Assembly: GCA_046262635.1 (NCBI GenBank)
Contig: JBHEMK010000198.1
Span: 1-55,499 of the forward strand
Direction of reading: 5' to 3'
From: JBHEMK01 sp046262635
Lineage (GTDB): Bacteria > Actinomycetota > Thermoleophilia > Gaiellales > Gaiellaceae
Length of the DNA: 55,499 nucleotides
Under the pieces are notes generated by a model, which did no database searches, was not told the origin of the DNA, and saw only the letters and a list, made by a program, of their open reading frames with translations. The first letter of the stretch is position 1. Each line of letters starts with the position of its first letter. A program made the position numbers and the translations under genes. This document shows, piece after piece, positions 40,917-49,219 of the stretch.

Positions 40917-42295
40917 CCGTCGTCCTGCGGGTGCGGGCGGACATCGACCTCGACGCCTACGAGCGAGTCACCCGGCGAGGGGAGGGGGTCGAGATCGCCG
41001 CGGCGGCGCTCGACCGCATGGCCGAGTGCCGCCGCTCCTTCCTCGCCCTGCTCGAGAGCCAGCCGGGGCTCGCCGTGTACGGGGTCACGACGGGCCTCGG
41101 CGAGCGCGCCAAGGATGTGCTCGGCGCCGTGGAGCAGGCGGCGCAGGCCGAGCAGCCGCCGGTCACCGGCTCGTCCTTCGGGGAGCCCCTCCCGGAGCCG
41201 GTCGTCCGGGGGATCGTCCTCGCCCGGCTCGCCAACCTGCTCGAGGGCCACGCGGCCGTCCGGCCGGAGATCGCGACCACGGTCGCGGCGATGCTCGGGG
41301 AGGAGCCGCTGCCGGCCGTGCCGCTCCGTGGCAACGGCGGCGCCGGGGAGATTCTCGCGCTGGGGCGCCTCTTCCACGACCTCGGCACGCGGATGCGGCT
41401 CGAGCCGAAGGAGTCGCTCGCGCTCGTGAATGGATCGCCCTGCGCCGCCGCGCTCGTTGCCGATCGTGCGCTCGAGGCGCGGCGTCGGCTCCCGGTCGCC
41501 GAGCGGGTCTTCGCCCTCGCCGCGGAGGCGATCGGCGCGCCTCCCGAGGCGTATGCACCTGAGCTCGAGGCACTCTGGGAGGACGAGGCCGAGGCGGCGG
41601 CGCTGCGATCGGTCCGCGCCGCCCTCGCCGGCGGCGCGTCTGATCGTCGAGGCCACCAGGCGCCGGTGAGCTTCCGGATCCTGCCGCGGCTGCTCGGTCG
41701 GTCGCGCCGCGCGCTCGAGGAAGCGGAGCGGGCCGCGCGCGTCTCGCTCCGTGCCGCCAGCGACAACCCGGTCTACGCTCCGCCGAGCGGGGCCAACCCC
41801 CTCGGAAGGATCCTCTCCAACGGCGGCTTCCACAATTCGATGGCGGCTCCGGCGATCGACGGCCTCGCCTTCGCCGCCGCCGACCTCTGCCAGCTCGCCG
41901 AGCGGCAGACCGAGGCGCTCCTCCGCGAGCTGCTCGAGCTCGGCGCCTGCCCGAGGCCGCTGAGCACGCTCTCGATGGTGCAGGCGGCCTGGGCCGAGGA
42001 CGCCCGCACCTCCGCGCAGGCGACGATCCTCCCGCTCGGAGGGCTGGGCCAAAACGACACGCCCTCGCTCGGCTTCTTCGCCTGGGAAAAGGCGCGGCGG
42101 GTGACCGCGTGCCTCGAGGCTTCGCTCGCCACGCTCGCCGTGGTCGCCTCGCAGGCGCTGCACGCCCACAGGCGCCCGGCGCCCCCAGCGCTCGAGCGGC
42201 TGCTGGAGGCTGTCCGCGATCGCGTCCCCGTCGTCGACCGGCCCCGCCCGCTCGGCGACGAGCTCGAGCGGCTCGCCTCGGCGCTCGCCTGCTGA
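40913..42295 (+). CDS. HAL/PAL-fold lyase lacking the MIO tripeptide (possible ergothionase-like enzyme)
   Basis: 460 aa. The fold is recognisable from YGVTTGLGERA at Tyr56 (the catalytic tyrosine of histidine ammonia-lyase), EGHAAVRPEI, ESLALVNGSPCAAAL, RAASDNPVY, GGFHNSMAAPAIDGLAFAAA and GQNDTPSLG. Where histidine ammonia-lyases have GSVGASGDLAPL, this protein reads GNGGAGEILAL (residues 140-150): the serine of Ala-Ser-Gly is missing, so the MIO electrophile cannot form. It is therefore not an ordinary ammonia-lyase. Ergothionase, which eliminates trimethylamine from ergothioneine, is a homologue that as I recall needs no MIO. The trimethylamine dehydrogenase in this window makes that reading attractive but unproven. 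GTG 40913 overlaps the PhyH-like stop. Confidence 0.75.
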   Translation: MTVVLRVRADIDLDAYERVTRRGEGVEIAAAALDRMAECRRSFLALLESQPGLAVYGVTTGLGERAKDVLGAVEQAAQAEQPPVTGSSFGEPLPEPVVRGIVLARLANLLEGHAAVRPEIATTVAAMLGEEPLPAVPLRGNGGAGEILALGRLFHDLGTRMRLEPKESLALVNGSPCAAALVADRALEARRRLPVAERVFALAAEAIGAPPEAYAPELEALWEDEAEAAALRSVRAALAGGASDRRGHQAPVSFRILPRLLGRSRRALEEAERAARVSLRAASDNPVYAPPSGANPLGRILSNGGFHNSMAAPAIDGLAFAAADLCQLAERQTEALLRELLELGACPRPLSTLSMVQAAWAEDARTSAQATILPLGGLGQNDTPSLGFFAWEKARRVTACLEASLATLAVVASQALHAHRRPAPPALERLLEAVRDRVPVVDRPRPLGDELERLASALAC

Positions 42296-42303
42296 GCCGT
42301 CTC

Positions 42304-43215
42304 TCAGGCCGGATAGTTGTCGAGCCACCAGCGGGCGATGTCGGCGCGGCGCATGAAGACCACCCCGGCCGTCCCCCGAGCGTGCTCGAGGAACGCCCGC
42401 AGCGCGGAAGCCCGTGCCGCCTGGCCGCTCCAGCGCGCATGCACTGCCACGGTCATCATCGTGGGCCGTTCGGCACCCTCCCGTGCGAGTTCGTCGAGCC
42501 CCATCGTCAGCGTCTCGAGGAAGTCCCGTGGACTCGCGAATCCCGGTGTGACGAGGAACCTGCTGTCGTTGTAGGTCTTCGAGTACGGGACGACGAGGAA
42601 CGGGCGGCCGCCGCAGCGCGTGTAATACGGGAGATCGTCCGCGGATCCGTCCGAGTCATAGATGAACCCACCCTCCTCGACCAGCAGCGCGCGGGTATTT
42701 TCGCTCGGCCACGAGCGGCAGTTCCAGCCGAGTGGACGGGCGCCGAGAATACGCTCGTATGTCTCGATCGCTCGCCTGAGGTGCTCCCGCTCCTCGTCGC
42801 GGGACAGCGTCCAGAGTTCGATCCAGCGCCACCCGTGCCCGAGCAGGTCGTGACCGCGGCCGCGCATCCACTCCCCCACCGCGGGATTGAGTTCCAGCGC
42901 GACCGCCGCCGCCGAGACAGTTACGGGAACCTCGGCCTCGTCGCAGATCCGCGCGAGCCGCCAGACGCCCGCGCGGCTCCCGTACTCGTAGTGCGACTCG
43001 GTCCCGGGGTCGCGCTGCGGCGGCTGCACCCCGGCCGCCGGATACTCGCCCCAGCCGTCGTTGCGGTCGTCGCCCCAGAGCACCGAGTACTCCGAGCCCT
43101 CCTCGTAGACGAGGACGATGTTGACGACGACCTGCGCATCGTCCGGCCAGCGGAACCGGGGAGGAACGCGGCCGTACCCGACGAGATCACGCTCCCTGAC
43201 CGCCCTGGGGATCAT
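42304..43215 (-). CDS. polysaccharide-deacetylase-fold protein, PuuE/allantoinase-like
   Basis: 303 aa. Instead of the metal-dependent chitin-deacetylase set, it follows the PuuE type: GHDLLGHGWRWIELW, RPLGWNCRSWPSENTRALLV, EEGGFIYDSDGSADDLPYY and PFLVVPYSKTYNDSRF. PuuE is a metal-independent allantoinase that opens the hydantoin ring of allantoin. It lies back to back with the carbamoylase, whose family includes allantoate amidohydrolase. A ureide or hydantoin substrate is therefore likely. The start region carries a 23-bp tandem duplication. It converges on the lyase gene with 8 bases between the stops. Confidence 0.8.
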   Translation of the reverse strand: MIPRAVRERDLVGYGRVPPRFRWPDDAQVVVNIVLVYEEGSEYSVLWGDDRNDGWGEYPAAGVQPPQRDPGTESHYEYGSRAGVWRLARICDEAEVPVTVSAAAVALELNPAVGEWMRGRGHDLLGHGWRWIELWTLSRDEEREHLRRAIETYERILGARPLGWNCRSWPSENTRALLVEEGGFIYDSDGSADDLPYYTRCGGRPFLVVPYSKTYNDSRFLVTPGFASPRDFLETLTMGLDELAREGAERPTMMTVAVHARWSGQAARASALRAFLEHARGTAGVVFMRRADIARWWLDNYPA

Positions 43216-43251
43216 GCGACGGCCACCGTGGGGATCATGCGACGGCCACCG
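43206..43251. repeat. 23-bp tandem duplication across the PuuE-like start
   Basis: The unit beginning TGGGGATCATGCGACGGC occurs perfectly twice, at 43206-43228 and 43229-43251. Each copy contains the reverse complement of an ATG followed by ATCCCC. The copy at 43215 is the in-frame start; the second ATG (43238) is out of frame because 23 is not a multiple of three. Confidence 0.85.
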
Positions 43252-43288
43252 GGGCGAGGATCACGCGGGGACTATAGGAGCTTGCGCC

Positions 43289-43294
43289 GATAAT
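43289..43294 (+). promoter_or_regulatory. -10-like hexamer, leaderless-type start
   Basis: GATAAT lies 6 bases before GTG 43301 and no Shine-Dalgarno intervenes. A further TATAGG at 43274 may be an alternative -10. Confidence 0.4.
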
Positions 43295-43300
43295 CCACTG

Positions 43301-44572
43301 GTGATCCGGATCGACCCCGAGCGGCTGCTTGCCGACTTCGAGCAGCTCGCCACGATCGGGCGCACGCCGGAGGGGGGCGTGTGCCGCCCGACCTTCAGCG
43401 ACACCCATCTCCGTGCACGCGCGTGGTTTTTGGAGCGCGCGGCCCTGGCCGGTCTGGAAACGCGGGTCGACGCCGCCGGCAACCATTCCGCCGTGCTGCG
43501 GGCGGCGACGCCCGGCGCGCCGACGCTGCTGCTCGGCTCGCACCTCGACACCGTCCCGACCGGCGGTCGCTATGACGGAGCGCTCGGCGTCGTCGCGGCG
43601 CTCGAGGCACTGCGGGCGGTGCGGACCGCCGGGGTCGAGTTGCCCGTCTCGCTGGAGGCGATCGATTTCACAGACGAGGAAGGGTCGATCGTCGGGTTGC
43701 TCGGAAGCCGCGCGCTCGCGGGGGAGCTCACTGCCGAGACGCTGCGCGCCCCGCGCGGCGGCCGGCCCGCGCTCCTCGCAGGGCTCGAGCGGGCGGGGCT
43801 GGACGAGCAGACGCTGGGAGAGGCTGCGCGAGACCCCGGCACGCTCGCCGGCTACCTCGAGCTCCACATCGAGCAGGGGCCGGTGCTCGAGCGCGAGCAG
43901 GTCGAGATCGGGGTCGTCACCGGGATCGCCGGCTCGCGCTCGTTCCGGCTCGTGTTCGCCGGCGCCGCGGGGCACGCCGGCACGACGCCGATGGAAGGGC
44001 GCCGGGATGCGGGGCTCGGCGCCGCGAGATTCCTCGCCGAGGTGCACGACACCGTCGTGCGCGACTTTCCGGTTTGCGTGGCGACGGTCGGCGCCCTCGA
44101 GCTCGAGCCGGGCGCCTTCAACGTCATCCCGGGACGCGCGCGGCTCGCGCTCGAGTTCCGCTCGACCGACGCAGCGCAACTCGACGCGCTCGAGGCGGCT
44201 CTTCTCGCCAGAGCGCGCCACGTGGCGCATGCAGGAGAGCTCGAGCTCGTCGTCGAGCCGGTCGGCCGCTGGGAACCTGCGCGGCTCGACCCCGCGGTTC
44301 TCGCGGCGATCGGCCGCGCCGCGCAGAGGCTTGGGCTCCGGCGGATGGAGTTGAGCTCGGGCGCTGGGCACGACGCGCAGGCCCTGGCCGGAATTACTCG
44401 CTCCGGGATGATCTTCGTGCCCTCGGTGGGCGGTGTCAGCCACGACCCGGCGGAGCACACCTCGTGGCCGGACTGCGTCAACGGGGCGAACGTCCTCCTC
44501 GCCGCCTGCCTCGACCTCGCGGAGGTCGTAGCGCTCAGAGGCCCGGGCCGAGCACCGCGTCGAGCGCCGTGA
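43301..44572 (+). CDS. Zn-dependent N-carbamoyl-amino-acid/allantoate amidohydrolase (M20 family)
   Basis: 423 aa. Metal-site pattern of the hydantoinase/carbamoylase group: GSHLDTVPTGGRYDGALG, FTDEEGSIVGLLGS, LELHIEQGPVLE, and the C-terminal SSGAGHDAQ. The lid dimerisation domain carries GHAGTTPMEGRRDAG. It removes the carbamoyl group (CO2 plus NH3) from N-carbamoyl amino acids or allantoate, completing what the hydantoinase at 34277 or the PuuE-like protein would start. GTG 43301 (VIRIDPERLL) fits the family start. Its 3' end overlaps the converging HisC-like gene by 38 bases. Confidence 0.87.
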   Translation: MIRIDPERLLADFEQLATIGRTPEGGVCRPTFSDTHLRARAWFLERAALAGLETRVDAAGNHSAVLRAATPGAPTLLLGSHLDTVPTGGRYDGALGVVAALEALRAVRTAGVELPVSLEAIDFTDEEGSIVGLLGSRALAGELTAETLRAPRGGRPALLAGLERAGLDEQTLGEAARDPGTLAGYLELHIEQGPVLEREQVEIGVVTGIAGSRSFRLVFAGAAGHAGTTPMEGRRDAGLGAARFLAEVHDTVVRDFPVCVATVGALELEPGAFNVIPGRARLALEFRSTDAAQLDALEAALLARARHVAHAGELELVVEPVGRWEPARLDPAVLAAIGRAAQRLGLRRMELSSGAGHDAQALAGITRSGMIFVPSVGGVSHDPAEHTSWPDCVNGANVLLAACLDLAEVVALRGPGRAPRRAP

Positions 44573-45647
44573 GGAGAACGTCGTCCTCGGCCACCGTACC
44601 GACGCTGATCCGAACGATGTCGTCCTCCAGAGCCCGCACGACGACCCCGTGCTCGAGCACGGCCCCGGCGAGGCCGGGGGCTCCTCCCGGGTAGGCGGAT
44701 GCGTCGACGGGGACGAAGTTGCCGCGCGAGTCGTAGGCCTGCAGGCCGAGGCCGCGCAGCGCGCCCACGAGGCGACCGCGCTCCGACAGGATCCGCTCGA
44801 CCTGTAACCGGTGGTAGCCCTCGTCCTCGAGCGCAGCGAGTCCGGCGTGGAGCGCGGCGGAACTCACCGAGCTGCCGGGCACGAGCAAGCGGTCGACGTA
44901 GTCCAGGGCGGTGGCGCTGCCCACCACATAGCCGAGGCGAAGGCCGGCGAGGCAGTACGCCTTCGAGAACGTCCGCGCGAGGACGATGTTGCCGAATTCG
45001 TGGACGAGCGGCGAGAGGTCGGTACCCGGATCGAAGTCGGCATACGCCGCATCGAGCAACAGCACCGGCCCTGCTTCCGCGCACCGGCGCACGTCCTCGA
45101 CGCTCATCGAGTTGCCGGTGGGATTGTTCGGCGAACAGAGGACGATCATCTTCGTCCGCGCGGTCACCGCTCCGAGCAGGAGCTCGACGTCCCAGTCATA
45201 CGAGTTGTCCGTGACCAAGAGCGGGACCTCGACGATTGCGGCCTCGAGAGCCGCGAGCCGGCGCCGGTACACCGGCCACGAGGGCCTCGGCAGCAGGACC
45301 TCGTCGCCCGCGCGAAGGAACGTCCGTAGCGTCGCGTCGATCACCTCCGTCGAGCCGGCGCCGAGCAGAATGCGCTCTGGCGCGACGCCGTAGCGCTCCG
45401 CCAGGGCGAGCCGGAGCGGAGGGAGCGTCGGCGGCGACAGGTTCGCATCCTCGTACGCCCGGACGAGCGCCTCGCGCACCCGCGGCGAGGGCGGCTCCGT
45501 GTTCTCGTTCGAGGCAAGGCGGATCAGCGCACCGCCGGTTGCTGCGAGATCCAGGTGCGCCAGGTACGCCGCATTCGAGGGCAGCTCTGCGGCCGCCGGA
45601 ACGAGCAGCGAGCGCAGCCGGTTGGTTGCCTCGGTCGCCTCGCGCAC
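44535..45647 (-). CDS. HisC-like class I/II aminotransferase
   Basis: 370 aa. Typical marks: IRLASNENTEPPSPRVREAL near the start, LLGAGSTEVIDATLRTFLRA, VLCSPNNPTGNSM, LLLDAAYADF for the PLP-ring Asp/Tyr, and the PLP Lys in ARTFSKAYCLAGLRLGYVVG. It is of histidinol-phosphate aminotransferase type. The gene stands alone among catabolic genes with no other his gene nearby, so transamination of an imidazole or aromatic amino acid is as likely as histidine biosynthesis. It is divergent from the second importer. Confidence 0.82.
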   Translation of the reverse strand: MREATEATNRLRSLLVPAAAELPSNAAYLAHLDLAATGGALIRLASNENTEPPSPRVREALVRAYEDANLSPPTLPPLRLALAERYGVAPERILLGAGSTEVIDATLRTFLRAGDEVLLPRPSWPVYRRRLAALEAAIVEVPLLVTDNSYDWDVELLLGAVTARTKMIVLCSPNNPTGNSMSVEDVRRCAEAGPVLLLDAAYADFDPGTDLSPLVHEFGNIVLARTFSKAYCLAGLRLGYVVGSATALDYVDRLLVPGSSVSSAALHAGLAALEDEGYHRLQVERILSERGRLVGALRGLGLQAYDSRGNFVPVDASAYPGGAPGLAGAVLEHGVVVRALEDDIVRISVGTVAEDDVLLTALDAVLGPGL

Positions 45648-45677
45648 GCGCCCTACCGTACGTGGACTCGGACGCTC

Positions 45678-45706
45678 TTGTGGAGCGAGAGGTCGCGTCG
45701 TACAAT
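45678..45706 (+). promoter_or_regulatory. candidate sigma70-type promoter of the second Dpp operon
   Basis: TTGTGG (45678-45683) and TACAAT (45701-45706) are separated by exactly 17 bases. The -10 ends 45 bases before ATG 45752, which has GGAGGG as ribosome site. Confidence 0.55.
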
Positions 45707-45751
45707 CGCCGGGCCCGAGCCCCGTTCCAACCGAAACCGGAGGGCCCTGCC

Positions 45752-47338
45752 ATGACCGACCGCCCGTGCGACGAGCAGGTCTCCTCCGCAGCCAGGCTCA
45801 CGCGTCGAAGACTGATCGAGTCGGCCGCCGCGGCGGGGATCGTTCTCGGCTCGGCCGGCTCGCTCGGCGCGGCGCGTGCCGCATCGGCGGCGATCGCCGC
45901 GACGCCGAAGCGCGGCGGCACGCTGCGGATCGGGATGGTCGGCGGCGGTCAGTCGGAGACGCTCGACCCGAACCTCGCCGTCTCGACGATCGACACCTGC
46001 CGGATGCTGACCCTCTACGACCTGCTCGTCCACGCCACGCCGGATCTCAGCATCGAGATGCGTCTGGCAACATCGTTCGAGCCGAACAAAAACGCGAGCG
46101 TCTGGACGATCAAGCTCCGGAAGGGCGTCGTCTGGCACGACGGCAGACCGTTCGGGGCCGACGATGTGATGTACACGCTCCGCCGGATCGCCGCATCGAA
46201 GACGAACGGCGCGCTGCCCGCCGTGCAGCCGTTCGACCTCAAACGCATGCGGAGGGTGAACGCGCACGAGCTCGAGCTGCCGCTGCACGTCCCGATCGCC
46301 GATCTTGCCCCGACCTTCGTCTTCTATCCGCTGGTGATCGTCCAGAACGGGGCGACGAACTTCCGCAAGCCCGTCGGCACCGGCGCGTTCATGGCCAACA
46401 AGTTCAAGCCCGGGCAGGGAAGCCTGTTCACGCGCAACCCCCACTACTGGATGCACGGGCTCCCCTTCGTTGACGCGGTCGAGATCAGCTCGATCCCCGA
46501 CGCGCAGGCGCGCTTGGACGCGCTGCTCTCGGGGCAGGTCCACGCGGTCGAGCAGCTCACCTTTGCCCAGGCGAAGGAGCATCAGGGCAAGAGCGACATT
46601 CGTGTCCTCGTCGGCAACGGCCCGCAGATCGTCCCCATCACGATGTCGGCCGATCTCAAGCCGTTCAACGACGTCCGCGTCCGCCAGGCCTTCCGACTGA
46701 TGGCTGACCGACCCGCTCTCGTGCGCGGGGCCCAGTTCGGATTCGGCCAGATCGGCAACGACCTGGCCGGCAAAGGCCTCAAGTGGTATGCGGGCTCGCT
46801 GCCGCAGCGCCACCAGGACATCGCCAAGGCGAAGTTCCTGCTGAAGAAGGCCGGAGCCGACAAGCTGACCGTGACGCTCTACTCGAGTACCGCCATCGCC
46901 GGGATGCTCGAGTCGGCGACGATCTTCGCCCAGCAGGCGCGGAAGGCCGGCGTGACCGTCAACGTGAACAACGGACCGCCCGATACCTACTTCGCGAGCA
47001 AATACCTCAAGTGGGCATTCGGCCAGACGAACTGGCCGGCGATCCCGATCCCGAACTGGATCAACGAGTCGCTGACCTCGAAGGCGTTCTACAACGAGAC
47101 GCACTGGAAGCGGCCGAGCTTCGACCGCCTGGTGCTGAAGGCGCAGGCCGAGCAGAAGGAGGCCCGAGCCAAGGAACTCTGGTTCGAGGTGCAAAAGGTC
47201 CTGTACGACCAGGGCGGCTACCTGATCTGGGGCTTCGCCCCCTTCCTGGACGGCGTGTCGAGAAAGCTAAACGGGGTCGTGCCGAGTGGCTTTTTCGCGC
47301 TCGGCAACTTCGACTTCCAGCATTTCTGGCTCGCCTGA
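45752..47338 (+). CDS. ABC transporter solute-binding protein, family 5 (second importer), Tat-type signal
   Basis: 528 aa. The signal has a twin arginine, TRRRLIESAAAAGIVLGSAG, followed by an Ala-rich cleavage zone. The mature protein shows the SBP_bac_5 pattern: ETLDPNLAVSTIDTC, FEPNKNASVWTIKLRKGVVW, GRPFGADDVMYTLRRI, and FNDVRVRQAFRLMADR. ATG 45752 is preceded by GGAGGG; the frame continuing upstream is a shadow of the aminotransferase gene. It is related to but clearly different from the binding protein at 22053, so the two importers probably have different ligands. Confidence 0.9.
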   Translation: MTDRPCDEQVSSAARLTRRRLIESAAAAGIVLGSAGSLGAARAASAAIAATPKRGGTLRIGMVGGGQSETLDPNLAVSTIDTCRMLTLYDLLVHATPDLSIEMRLATSFEPNKNASVWTIKLRKGVVWHDGRPFGADDVMYTLRRIAASKTNGALPAVQPFDLKRMRRVNAHELELPLHVPIADLAPTFVFYPLVIVQNGATNFRKPVGTGAFMANKFKPGQGSLFTRNPHYWMHGLPFVDAVEISSIPDAQARLDALLSGQVHAVEQLTFAQAKEHQGKSDIRVLVGNGPQIVPITMSADLKPFNDVRVRQAFRLMADRPALVRGAQFGFGQIGNDLAGKGLKWYAGSLPQRHQDIAKAKFLLKKAGADKLTVTLYSSTAIAGMLESATIFAQQARKAGVTVNVNNGPPDTYFASKYLKWAFGQTNWPAIPIPNWINESLTSKAFYNETHWKRPSFDRLVLKAQAEQKEARAKELWFEVQKVLYDQGGYLIWGFAPFLDGVSRKLNGVVPSGFFALGNFDFQHFWLA

Positions 47339-47345
47339 GGCGCCG

Positions 47346-48374
47346 ATGACCGAGCTCGTCGCTCCCGAGCTCGTCGTCGAGGTCCCGGGAGCGCGACGGG
47401 GGCACCCGCTAGCCCGCTTCGTCGTCGGCAGGTTGCTGGCGGGCCTCCTCACGCTCTTCATCGTCTCGATCCTCATGTTCGCAGGAACGAATGTTCTCCC
47501 GGGCGACGTCGCCACTGCCGTCCTCGGCCGCGACTCGACCCCCGCTGGTCTGGCCGAGATCAGGAAGGAGCTTCATCTCGCCCAGCCGGCGCCTGAGCGC
47601 TACTGGAACTGGCTTTCGGGCTTCGTGCAGGGCGACCTCGGCAACTCGGTGGCGGGCCAGGCGGTGAGCGGCCAGGCGACCCCGATCTCCGGGTTGATCG
47701 GTGACCGCGTGCGGAATACCGCCGCGCTCGCGCTGCTGACGATCGCCTTGCTCGTCCCGCTCTCGATCGGGCTCGGCGTTCTCGCCGCGACGCGTGCGGG
47801 CAGGCCGGCCGACCACGCCATCTCGGCGGCATCACTCGCCGTCATCTCGCTCCCGGAGTTCGTCACCGGGACCCTGCTGGCTCTGCTCTTCGCGGTGTGG
47901 CTCGGCGTTTTGCCCGGGGTGTCGCTTGTGCCGATCGGCGACAGCGTGTTTACGCATCCTTCGATCCTTGTCCTGCCGGTCCTGACGCTCTTGGCGGCTT
48001 CGCTCGCGCAGACGATCCGCATGGTCCGCGCGGGGATGCTCGAGGTTCTGCGCTCCGACTACGTCGAGTGGGCCCGCCTCTGCGGCTACCGCGAGCGGCG
48101 CGTCGTGTTGCGCTACGCGCTTCGCAACGCGCTCGCGCCAACCGTGCAGGTCCTCGCCCTCAACATCCAGTGGCTCGTGGGTGGAATCGTCGTGACGGAG
48201 TACGTCTTCAACTATCCCGGACTCGGCCAGCAGCTCGTCCAGGCGGTGAGCGTGCGCGACGTTCCGTTCGTCGCGAGCGTCGGACTGCTGATCGCGATCG
48301 TCTACATCTCGCTCAACGTGCTCGCCGATCTCCTCGTCGTCCTGCTCGTCCCGAAGCTCCGGACCGCGCAGTGA
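47346..48374 (+). CDS. ABC transporter permease, DppB type (second importer)
   Basis: 342 aa. After a short polar N-terminus, RFVVGRLLAGLLTLFIVSIL and NVLPGDVATAVLG are the family start, and the EAA loop is in RSDYVEWARLCGYRERRVVL. It begins 7 bases after the binding-protein stop and overlaps the next GTG as GTGA. There is no hairpin between binding protein and permease here, unlike in the first importer. Confidence 0.92.
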   Translation: MTELVAPELVVEVPGARRGHPLARFVVGRLLAGLLTLFIVSILMFAGTNVLPGDVATAVLGRDSTPAGLAEIRKELHLAQPAPERYWNWLSGFVQGDLGNSVAGQAVSGQATPISGLIGDRVRNTAALALLTIALLVPLSIGLGVLAATRAGRPADHAISAASLAVISLPEFVTGTLLALLFAVWLGVLPGVSLVPIGDSVFTHPSILVLPVLTLLAASLAQTIRMVRAGMLEVLRSDYVEWARLCGYRERRVVLRYALRNALAPTVQVLALNIQWLVGGIVVTEYVFNYPGLGQQLVQAVSVRDVPFVASVGLLIAIVYISLNVLADLLVVLLVPKLRTAQ

Positions 48375-49219
48375 CCGCGGTCGCTGCACGGCTCCGTTTC
48401 GCCCGCACGGGGTCGGGCCGGATCGGGCTTGCCGCGTCTGCATTCCTGATCGCACTCGTGCTCCTCGGTCCGGTCTTCGCGCCACACGATCCGGCCGCGA
48501 TTGTCGGCAGCCCGCTGCAGCGGCCGGACGGGCAGTTCCTGCTGGGGACGGACGGCCTCGGCCGTGACGTTCTGTCGCGCGTGCTCTGGGGTGGCCGCAG
48601 TGTCGTCGGACTGTCAGTGCTCGCAACCGCACTCGCCTATGCCGTCGGAACGGCGATCGGCCTCGTCGCGGGGTATACGCGCTCGCTTGCCGACCCGGTG
48701 CTGATGCGGACGATGGATGTGCTGCTCGCCTTCCCGCCGCTGCTCTTCCTGCTCGTTCTCGCCACCGGTGCCGGGCACAGCAAGCCGGCCCTCGTGCTCG
48801 GGGTCGCAACGGTGAATATCCCGTCGATCGCCCGGATCGTCCGCGCCGCCACGCAGAGCGTGTCCGTTCGGGGGTACATCGAGGCTTCGGTCGCACGCGG
48901 CGAGCGGACGTTCGCGATCCTGCGCCGCGAGATCCTCCCGAACATCCTCGGCACCGTGCTCGCCGATGCCGGGATCCGCCTGACGGGTGCAATCATCATT
49001 TTGGCCTCAGTCAACTTCCTCGGGCTCGGACTGCAGCCCCCCGCGGCGGACTGGGCGCTGATGATCTCCGAGAATCGCAGCGGGATCACGCTCCAGCCGT
49101 GGGCGGTGGCCGTGCCGACGCTCCTGATCGCCTTCCTGACGATTGCCGCCAACCTCGTCGCAGACGCGGTCGCCCGCAGCCTCGGCACGTCGATGGAACG
49201 AAAGCGCCTGCCGCGGTGA
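48371..49219 (+). CDS. ABC transporter permease, DppC type (second importer)
   Basis: 282 aa. GPVFAPHDPAAIVGSPLQ and FLLGTDGLGRDVLSRVLWGG are the DppC marks, with the EAA loop in VRGYIEASVARGERTFAILR. GTG 48371 overlaps the DppB-type stop and the TGA overlaps the ATPase GTG, so translation is coupled through the operon. Confidence 0.92.
   Translation: MTAVAARLRFARTGSGRIGLAASAFLIALVLLGPVFAPHDPAAIVGSPLQRPDGQFLLGTDGLGRDVLSRVLWGGRSVVGLSVLATALAYAVGTAIGLVAGYTRSLADPVLMRTMDVLLAFPPLLFLLVLATGAGHSKPALVLGVATVNIPSIARIVRAATQSVSVRGYIEASVARGERTFAILRREILPNILGTVLADAGIRLTGAIIILASVNFLGLGLQPPAADWALMISENRSGITLQPWAVAVPTLLIAFLTIAANLVADAVARSLGTSMERKRLPR

Noticed and set aside
40913..42295. Calling this gene histidine ammonia-lyase (hutH)
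   Set aside because: The MIO tripeptide is broken (GGAGE), no hutU, hutI or hutF-like set is present, and the genomic context is not a histidine-utilisation operon.
32711..45647. Declaring a complete ergothioneine degradation pathway
   Set aside because: No urocanase-like hydratase is encoded in the window, the desulfidase candidate lacks a key cysteine, and the lyase substrate is unproven. It is kept as a hypothesis only.
44535..45647. Histidine biosynthesis aminotransferase (hisC)
   Set aside because: No other his gene is near and the gene lies in a catabolic island; the fold is shared by many aminotransferases, so the symbol was left out.
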